Below are positions 7,938 through 12,631 of a stretch of 12,631 bases of DNA, one piece after another. The notes beneath the pieces are model-generated. The model made no database searches and was not told where the DNA came from. It saw nothing but the letters and a program-made list of their open reading frames with translations. The translations under genes were made by a program, and so were the position numbers. Origin of the DNA: Modestobacter sp. (GTDB lineage: Bacteria; Actinomycetota; Actinomycetes; Mycobacteriales; Geodermatophilaceae); assembly GCA_025966175.1 (NCBI GenBank), contig JAOPVN010000222.1:1-12631 (forward strand), written 5' to 3'. Within the stretch, counting starts at the first letter, position 1; every line of letters begins with the position of its first letter.

Positions 7938-9517
7938 TGGCTGATTCGGATGGACGACGGCTGGGCGAACCCCTTCACCACCGCACCGCTGGTACCGCCG
8001 GCGAAGAGCACGTGCACCGGGATAGTGGAGACCGGGACGACGTCGTAGTTGCCGATCAGCGCGGACTGGAAGTCGGTGACGGCGGCACAGGCGGCCTTCT
8101 CGGTCTCGGCGGTGCCGGCGGCCTGCAGCGCCGCGGCGGCCTCCGGGTTGTTCACCGCACCCAGGTTCTGGCCGTTCGGCGGGGCCTCGCCGGTGAAGAA
8201 GCCACCGGTGGCGAGCAGGCTGTTGAGCAGGTTGCCGTAGCCCAGGACGGCGACGTCCCACTCGTTGGCGCCGCTGAACATGGCGTCGACGTAGGCGGCG
8301 TTGTCCACGTTGCGCACGGTGCCCTCGACACCGGCGGCCTCCAGTGCGGAGAGCACGTAGCTGTTGCCGTCACCGCCGGCGAAGACGTTGCCGCCGAGCA
8401 CGGTGAGCGACAGTCCGCTGAGCACCTGGGTCGCGGCCGCGGCGTCGTACTCGGGGATCAGGTCGCCCAGCGAGGGGTCGGCGCAGGGGTAGCTGTCCTG
8501 GCCGAGGTTGGTGATCAGCTCACCGGCGCCGAAGCTCTGCACCTCGTTGAGCCCGTCGCGGTTGATCGCCTGCGCGACGGCCTTGCGCACCTTCGGGTCC
8601 GCGGTGGGCTTCCCGGCCGTCTCGTTGAAGATCAGCATGATGTCGGTCTGCTGGGAGACCTTCGACTCGATGCTCGCGCTGTTCTCGAAGCGGGTCCACG
8701 CGTTGGTCCCGAAGGCGCCGATCTGCAGCGCGGAGGTCTCCATCAGGTTCGCGCGGGTGTTGTCGTCGGTGATGACCTGCATGACCAGCTGGGTCGGCAG
8801 GTCGCCCTCGCCCTGCTCGGCGAACGCCGGGCCCCACGTGTAGTCCGTGCGGCGGGTGAACGTGTAGCTGGAGCCGGCGACCTGGGACTCGGCCACGAAG
8901 GCGCCCGTGCCGTCGGAACCGGTCTGCAGAATGCTCGGGTCGGCGGTGCCCTTCGCGCAGACGATGCCGGCGAAGGGGGAGGCCAGGCCCGGCAGCAGGC
9001 CCGACCACGGCTTCTCCAGGGTCACCGTGACGGTGTCGGGGCCGGCCGTGGTGACCGTCGCCGGGTTGTTGCCGCCGGTGATCTGGGAGAGGAACGGCGA
9101 GGCGGTGGCCGGGTCGAGCAGCCGGGTCAGCGAGCCCGCGACGATCTCCGGGGTGAGCGCCGTCCCGTCGGAGCAAGTCACGCCCTGCCTGAGGGTGAAG
9201 GTGGCGCTGTTCGCGGTGGTGGTCCAGTCCGAGGCCAGGCCGGCGATCTGGCTGCCGTCGGTGTCGGTGACGATGAGCGAGTCGTACATCGACCAGGCGA
9301 CCAACGAGTCCTGGTATCCGCTGCCCTTGGCCGGGTCGTAGCTGGTGACCGGACCGGCCAGGTCGATGTTGACGATGCCGTCGGTCACGGCGTCCGGCTC
9401 GGCGCCGGTGGATCCGGAGCCGTCGCCCGATCCGCCGGAACAGGCCGAGAGGGTGACGGCCGTGACCGCGGTGAGCGCGACGACCCAGCGGGTCGAGCGC
9501 GGGCGATTTCCTGCCAT
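7934..9517 (-). CDS. Peptide ABC transporter solute-binding lipoprotein (SBP_bac_5)
   Basis: A 527-residue extracytoplasmic binding protein of the Dpp/Opp family. The N-terminus has basic residues, a hydrophobic core and a lipobox T-L-S-A-C with the lipidated cysteine at position 26, followed by a Gly/Ser-rich tether. The mature part shows family features such as a Y-D-S-L-I-V motif near 78-83, an L-A-S-D-W-T segment near 94-99 and FTLRQGVTCSDGTALTPE near 107-124. It would capture the substrate outside the membrane and hand it to the permeases encoded next. The ATG at 9517 has AAGGAG 6 bases upstream and puts the signal sequence at the very start; an ATG ten codons further upstream lacks this support. 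It is the first gene of the operon. The ligand cannot be predicted from sequence alone; the downstream hydrolases suggest a short peptide or N-blocked amide. Confidence 0.93.
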   Translation of the reverse strand: MAGNRPRSTRWVVALTAVTAVTLSACSGGSGDGSGSTGAEPDAVTDGIVNIDLAGPVTSYDPAKGSGYQDSLVAWSMYDSLIVTDTDGSQIAGLASDWTTTANSATFTLRQGVTCSDGTALTPEIVAGSLTRLLDPATASPFLSQITGGNNPATVTTAGPDTVTVTLEKPWSGLLPGLASPFAGIVCAKGTADPSILQTGSDGTGAFVAESQVAGSSYTFTRRTDYTWGPAFAEQGEGDLPTQLVMQVITDDNTRANLMETSALQIGAFGTNAWTRFENSASIESKVSQQTDIMLIFNETAGKPTADPKVRKAVAQAINRDGLNEVQSFGAGELITNLGQDSYPCADPSLGDLIPEYDAAAATQVLSGLSLTVLGGNVFAGGDGNSYVLSALEAAGVEGTVRNVDNAAYVDAMFSGANEWDVAVLGYGNLLNSLLATGGFFTGEAPPNGQNLGAVNNPEAAAALQAAGTAETEKAACAAVTDFQSALIGNYDVVPVSTIPVHVLFAGGTSGAVVKGFAQPSSIRISQ

Positions 9518-9564
9518 GGGAGGCTCCTTGCAGCGTCGAGCGGGCATGCGGGATCACGGGCGCA

Positions 9565-9582
9565 GCTGCCGAGAAGGGCAGC
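9565..9582 (-). other. Small hairpin in the operon leader
   Basis: GCTGCC and GGCAGC are separated by 6 bases, giving a 6-bp stem with a 6-nt loop about 50 bases upstream of the binding-protein start codon. If the proposed promoter is right it lies in the untranslated leader. A role in mRNA stability or folding is possible; no riboswitch class is recognised. GC-rich DNA gives such stems by chance fairly often. Confidence 0.35.
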
Positions 9583-9611
9583 GGCGCCGGTGCGGGCGGC
9601 GAAGGATGAAC

Positions 9612-9630
9612 GGCGTGGCGTGGCGTGGCG
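9612..9630. repeat. GGCGT pentamer tandem repeat (3.8 copies)
   Basis: Three full copies of GGCGT and a partial fourth, directly followed by two GGGCCC palindromes (9630-9635 and 9638-9643). It lies in the leader between the proposed promoter and the binding-protein gene. It may be a slippage-prone microsatellite with no function; its copy number could alter leader folding. Confidence 0.6.
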
Positions 9631-9654
9631 GGCCCTGGGGCCCTCACCAGCGCA

Positions 9655-9670
9655 GTTCAATTTGTTGAAC
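9655..9670. promoter_or_regulatory. Inverted repeat GTTCAA-N4-TTGAAC, candidate operator
   Basis: Perfect 6-bp arms around a TTTG spacer, in the most AT-rich part of the window. It lies 11 bases downstream of the proposed -10 element of the transporter operon, about +5 to +20, where a bound protein would block transcription. It is about 110 bases upstream of the divergent XRE-cupin regulator gene. The size and symmetry suit a dimeric HTH protein, so the adjacent regulator is the natural candidate to bind it. That link is an inference. Confidence 0.55.
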
Positions 9671-9681
9671 GACTTGCGGCA

Positions 9682-9711
9682 TACATTGACGACGCGTCCT
9701 CCGCCTGTCAA
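9682..9711 (-). promoter_or_regulatory. Candidate promoter of the peptide transporter operon
   Basis: Read on the minus strand, TTGACA (9711-9706) is a perfect -35 hexamer, followed after 18 bases by AATGTA (9687-9682), a poor but possible -10. Transcription would start near 9675, giving a leader of about 158 nt before the binding-protein ATG. For the divergent regulator, TAACGT at 9723-9728 on the plus strand is a possible -10, but no good -35 pairs with it. Confidence 0.4.
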
Positions 9712-9781
9712 CGAGCAATCTGTAACGTTCGGATGACCGGGTCGTGGGAGATGTCACGGCCGGCGCGAAGGAGGTCCTGTC

Positions 9782-10450
9782 GTGGACGACGGCGCGACGC
9801 CCGCCGACTCCGGCAGTGGGCGGTCGGTGCGGGCGGCCTTCCCGATCGATCCGGACGAGATCGAGGCGGCGATCGGGAGCGGCGGCGCGAGCGAGACGAC
9901 GCCGACGATGCAGGCCGTCGGTGCGCTGGTCCGCCGGCTGCGGGTCGAGGCGCGGCTGAGCCTGGCCACCCTGGCCGCCTCCGCGGAGCTCAGCCCCGGG
10001 CTGCTCAGCCAGATCGAGCGGGGGATGGGCAACCCCTCGTTCACCACGCTGGTCAAGCTCGCGCACGCGCTGAACGTCCCGGTGGGCCGGTTCTTCGTGA
10101 GCGAGAAGAAGGCCGGCTCGCTGGTGCGCGCCGGCGAGCACCCGCGACTGCTGCTGGCCGAGGACAACCTCGTCTACGAGCTGCTCACCCCGCACATGAA
10201 CGGCCGGCTCGGGATGATCCGGGCCCGGGTCAACGGGGGCTGGAACAACGAGTCCGAGCCGTTCATCCACGACGGGGAGGAGTGCGTCCTGCTCGTCCGC
10301 GGGGAGCTGCGGGTGACCATCGCCGGCGACCTGTACGTGATGAACGAGGGTGACTCGATCACCTACGACGCGTCGCTGCCGCACTGGTACCACAACCCGA
10401 CCGAGCACGACGTCGAGATCATCGGGGCGATGACGCCGCCGTCCTTCTGA
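9782..10450 (+). CDS. XRE-family HTH / cupin transcriptional regulator
   Basis: A 222-residue regulator. Residues 1-43 are a polar, probably flexible extension. Residues about 46-101 are an XRE (Cro/CI-type) helix-turn-helix with the recognition region SPGLLSQIERGMGNPSFTTL. Residues about 143-217 form a small cupin barrel with HDGEECVLLVRGELRV at 163-178 and a second motif DSITYDASLPHWYHN at 191-205; H163, E167 and H201 could bind a metal or ligand. Regulators of this HTH-cupin layout usually control neighbouring transport or catabolic genes in response to a small molecule sensed by the cupin. The GTG start at 9782 has AAGGAGG 7 bases upstream, which decides it over the internal ATG at codon 43. 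It is transcribed away from the transporter operon, with a candidate operator between them, so it is probably the operon's regulator; repression is the simplest guess. Confidence 0.9.
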   Translation: MDDGATPADSGSGRSVRAAFPIDPDEIEAAIGSGGASETTPTMQAVGALVRRLRVEARLSLATLAASAELSPGLLSQIERGMGNPSFTTLVKLAHALNVPVGRFFVSEKKAGSLVRAGEHPRLLLAEDNLVYELLTPHMNGRLGMIRARVNGGWNNESEPFIHDGEECVLLVRGELRVTIAGDLYVMNEGDSITYDASLPHWYHNPTEHDVEIIGAMTPPSF

Positions 10451-10462
10451 GCCGGCCGACCG

Positions 10463-11845
10463 TCAGCGCGGCGCCGTGGCGCCCCGCTGCAGCAGCCGAC
10501 CGCGGCCGGGCTTCGCGATCACCTCGCCGCCGGAGACGATCAGCTCGCCCCGGCTGACCACCTCGCGCGGCCAGCCCGTGACGACCGTGCCGTCGTAGGG
10601 GGAGTAGCCGGCCCGGCTCTGCATCCGGCTGCCGTCGATCACCCGGCTCTCCGCCGGATCCCAGACCACCAGGTCGGCATCCGACCCCGGGGCGATCACA
10701 CCCTTGCGCGGGTAGAGGCCGAACAGTCGCGCCGGGTTGGTCGCGGTCAGCTCCACGAAGCGGGCCAGCGAGAGCCGGCCGGTCGCCACGCCAGCGGAGA
10801 AGAGCATCGGCCGCACGGTCTCCAGGTCGGCGACGCCGGGGCGCAGTTCGTCCAGCGAGTCCCCGGCGGCCAGCTTCTGCTCCAGCGTCCACGGGGCGTG
10901 GTCGGTGGCGACCGTGTCGACGGTGCCGAACCGCATCCCGGCCCACAGCGCCTCGACGTCGTCGGTGCGGCGCAGCGGAGGCTGCCCGATGTACTTGGCG
11001 CCGTCCTCGTGCTGCAGCAGCTCCTCGGTCAGGTACAGGTAGAGCGGCCGGGTCTCGACGTACACCGGGACGCCGCGTGAGCGGGCCGCCGCGCAGGCGG
11101 CCAGCGCCCGGCGGCTGGACAGGTGGACGACGTAGACCGGCGTGCCCGAGGTCTCGGCGAACGCGATCAGCTGGGCGACCGCGGCCTCCTCGGCGGTGTC
11201 GGGCCGGGACTCCCCGTAGGAGCGGAAGTCGGCTCTGCCCTGGTGGGCCAGGTGCGTGGTGCAGTACCCGATCAGGTCGCCGTCCTCGCAGTGCACGACG
11301 GTGAGGAAGCCCTGCCGGCCGGCCTCGGCCATGAACTCGTAGAACTGCTGCCGGCGGCTGGCGTAGGCCGGGAGCACGGTGAAGATCTTGATGCTGGTCT
11401 GCCCGAGCGCGCGCAGGTCGGTGAGCTGGGCCGGGTCGAGGTGGGACTCGTCGATGACCACCGGGTGCAGCAGCACGTCGACCAGGGACTGGGCGGCCAC
11501 GTCGGCGGCCACTCGGCGGACGGCGTCGGGCAGCGTCTCGCCGGGGAGGGGCACGGTGATGTTGCCGACCGTGGTGACCCCGCCGGCCGCGGCGGCCCGG
11601 GTGCCGCTCTCCCAGTCGTCCGCCCAGGTCTCCGACCCCGCCGGTCCGCCGCCACCGGAGAGGTGCACGTGCGCGTCGACGCCGCCGGGCAGCACCAGGC
11701 AGCCGGTGGCGTCGATGACCGTGGGGGCGTCGATGCGGTCGCGGCTGATCGCGGTGACGACGCCGTCGGTGATCGCGATGTCCGCCCGCACCGGGGCGCC
11801 GTCGAGGACCACCTCGCCGCCGCGGATGGTGGTGTCGGCGCTCAT
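10463..11845 (-). CDS. Dihydropyrimidinase/hydantoinase-family cyclic amidohydrolase
   Basis: A 460-residue member of the hydantoinase-dihydropyrimidinase-allantoinase-dihydroorotase group, which open cyclic amide rings. All two-metal ligands are visible at family spacing: H59-x-H61 in DAHVHL, K153 in TSIKIF (bridging carbamylated lysine), H185 in VVHCEDGD, H241 in VVHLSS and D315 in ATDHAPWT. In D-hydantoinases a catalytic tyrosine lies five residues after the lysine; here that place is L158 (KIFTVLP), so a classical hydantoin or dihydropyrimidine substrate is doubtful and an allantoinase-like or other cyclic amide is possible. The ATG at 11845 has GAGGAGG 7 bases upstream. The gene converges on the regulator gene with only 12 bases between their stops and has its own upstream region; TAACCT (11901-11896, minus strand) is a weak -10 candidate. 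It is not part of the transporter operon transcript. Confidence 0.85.
   Translation of the reverse strand: MSADTTIRGGEVVLDGAPVRADIAITDGVVTAISRDRIDAPTVIDATGCLVLPGGVDAHVHLSGGGGPAGSETWADDWESGTRAAAAGGVTTVGNITVPLPGETLPDAVRRVAADVAAQSLVDVLLHPVVIDESHLDPAQLTDLRALGQTSIKIFTVLPAYASRRQQFYEFMAEAGRQGFLTVVHCEDGDLIGYCTTHLAHQGRADFRSYGESRPDTAEEAAVAQLIAFAETSGTPVYVVHLSSRRALAACAAARSRGVPVYVETRPLYLYLTEELLQHEDGAKYIGQPPLRRTDDVEALWAGMRFGTVDTVATDHAPWTLEQKLAAGDSLDELRPGVADLETVRPMLFSAGVATGRLSLARFVELTATNPARLFGLYPRKGVIAPGSDADLVVWDPAESRVIDGSRMQSRAGYSPYDGTVVTGWPREVVSRGELIVSGGEVIAKPGRGRLLQRGATAPR
10470..10483 (+). terminator. Weak hairpin after the regulator gene
   Basis: GGCGCC, GT, GGCGCC can fold as a 5-bp stem with a 4-nt loop about 20 bases after the regulator stop codon. 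It lies inside the last codons of the convergent hydantoinase-family gene and has no T-run, so it may be chance in GC-rich coding DNA. Confidence 0.22.
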
Positions 11846-11923
11846 CGGCCTGCCTCCTCGTGCTGGTGGAGGCGTGGTGGCCCCCGGCAGCGACGAGGTT
11901 AGGGATCTTGGCCGAGCGCGCTG

Positions 11924-11939
11924 CGGGCGGCCCCGCCCG
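11924..11939 (-). terminator. GC-only hairpin downstream of the sortase gene
   Basis: CGGGCG and CGCCCG flank a 4-nt loop, giving a 6-bp all-GC stem 12 bases past the sortase stop codon on the minus strand, between that gene and the hydantoinase-family gene. The position suits a terminator. It lacks a T-run, which is common for actinobacterial terminators but weakens the call. Confidence 0.35.
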
Positions 11940-11951
11940 GCTGACCTGCAC

Positions 11952-12631
11952 TCACCCGACCAGGCTGGCGTAGACGACGACGTTGTCCCGGTAGCCGGCC
12001 GCGTCCTCGTCGAAGTCGCCGCCGCAGGTGATCAGCCGCAGCCCGGCCTCGGCGATGTCGCCGTAGACCGACCCGGTCGGGAACTCGTCCTTGGCGTACT
12101 CGGCCACCCGGTCGACGACGAAGGTGGCGGTGCTGCCGTCGGCCCGGTCGACCAGGACCTGGTCGCCGGCCGCCAGGGTGCGCAGGCCGGCGAACGCGCC
12201 CGGCTCGCCGGCCCAGTCGACGTGGCCGGCCAGCACGGCGGGCCCGAGCTCGCCGGGTGTCGGGCTCCGGTCGAACCAGCCGGCCGGGGAGGCGCCGCGC
12301 GGCACCTCCATCGAGCCGTCGTCGGCGAGTCCGAGCGGCAGGACCTGCGTGGTCACGCCGAGCGCCGGGATGGCGACCCGGACCGGCTCGCTCCGCGCCA
12401 ACGTCACCGGTGGCGGAGGCTCGGGCAGGGAGATCCGCTGACCGGCCCGGACGGGCGCCGGTTCCAGCGCATCGGTGTCCACGGTGACCAGGGCGCTGGC
12501 GACGGCGACCGGGGCGCCCCCGCCCGGCAGCAGGCAGACGGCAGCCACGCCCAGCAGGGCGAACAGCGCGGCCGTCCCCGCCCAGGCGCGGGCGGTGCGG
12601 GGGCGGGGAGCGGTGGGTGCGCGGTGCTGCA
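11952..12631 (-). CDS. Class E/F-like sortase, N-terminus cut by the window end
   Basis: The frame stays open from the right edge of the window (first full codon 12629-12627) to TGA at 11952, giving 225 residues. The visible N-terminus has a basic tail (A-P-R-P-R-T-A-R-A-W) followed by a hydrophobic segment ALFALLGVAAVCLLPG that would anchor the protein in the membrane with the catalytic domain outside. A proline-rich spacer (PEPPPPV) leads into the sortase barrel. Catalytic residues are visible: His in LAGHVDW (codon 12224-12222), Cys in LRLITCGGDF (codon 12026-12024) and Arg in YRDNVVVY (codon 11990-11988). Sortases cleave a cell-wall sorting signal and attach the protein to the envelope; no LPXTG-type substrate is encoded in this window. 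GTG at 12548 could serve as a start but would remove most of the membrane anchor, so the true start probably lies beyond the window. Assignment to class E or F is tentative. Confidence 0.88.
   Translation of the reverse strand, partial: QHRAPTAPRPRTARAWAGTAALFALLGVAAVCLLPGGGAPVAVASALVTVDTDALEPAPVRAGQRISLPEPPPPVTLARSEPVRVAIPALGVTTQVLPLGLADDGSMEVPRGASPAGWFDRSPTPGELGPAVLAGHVDWAGEPGAFAGLRTLAAGDQVLVDRADGSTATFVVDRVAEYAKDEFPTGSVYGDIAEAGLRLITCGGDFDEDAAGYRDNVVVYASLVG

Noticed and set aside
7938..8261. A longer DppB reading starting at 8261
   Set aside because: The extra sequence is antisense-free shadow of the binding-protein gene in another frame and is Arg-rich; the GTGA junction at 7934-7937 fits the pattern of the other junctions.
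9625..9781. Small plus-strand open frames in the divergent control region
   Set aside because: They run into the regulator gene in a wrong frame, have no ribosome binding site and cover the promoter/operator region.
1..12631. Mobile element, CRISPR, tRNA or rRNA content
   Set aside because: No transposase or integrase motif, regular spaced repeats, tRNA-like fold or rRNA sequence was recognised on reading both strands.

Overview
The window is a very GC-rich, densely coded stretch with GTG starts, purine-rich ribosome binding sites and 4-base gene overlaps. It looks like the chromosome of a high-GC actinomycete. A member of the Geodermatophilaceae or a relative is my guess from codon style and gene types, and it is an inference only.

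Left edge (1-736): the last 48 codons of an acyl-CoA synthetase (AMP-binding family) on the plus strand, a 16-bp perfect palindrome just after its stop, then the remains of a DUF1028 gene. That remnant lacks its N-terminal part, carries a one-base frameshift near 458/459, and runs into the 3' end of the next gene.

Centre (737-9517): six genes on the minus strand form one likely operon. In transcription order they encode a lipoprotein solute-binding protein, a DppB-type permease, a DppC permease fused to a DppD ATPase, a DppF-type ATPase, a cytosolic S9 prolyl-oligopeptidase-family peptidase, and a COG1228-type metal-dependent amidohydrolase. The four transporter genes overlap stop-to-start (NTGA, three junctions). 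The two hydrolases follow after gaps of 35 and 25 bases, each with its own ribosome binding site. The set reads as uptake of a short peptide or peptide-like amide followed by cleavage in the cytoplasm.

Control region (9518-9781): a candidate minus-strand promoter and a 6-4-6 inverted repeat (GTTCAA-TTTG-TTGAAC) lie between the operon and a divergent plus-strand XRE-HTH/cupin regulator (9782-10450). The operon would have a leader of roughly 150 nt holding a small hairpin and a pentamer repeat. The repeat's position just downstream of the promoter suits repression by the regulator, with the cupin domain sensing a ligand.

Right side (10463-12631): a dihydropyrimidinase/hydantoinase-family cyclic amidohydrolase, convergent with the regulator, has an intact two-metal site but no tyrosine at the usual catalytic position. 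A membrane-anchored class E/F-like sortase, cut by the window end, follows. The hydantoinase-family enzyme probably belongs to the same amide-catabolism locus; the sortase is probably unrelated.

No rRNA, tRNA, CRISPR array, insertion sequence or integrase was seen. The most distinctive content is the peptide/amide uptake-and-hydrolysis locus with its own regulator and a decayed DUF1028 member at its end.
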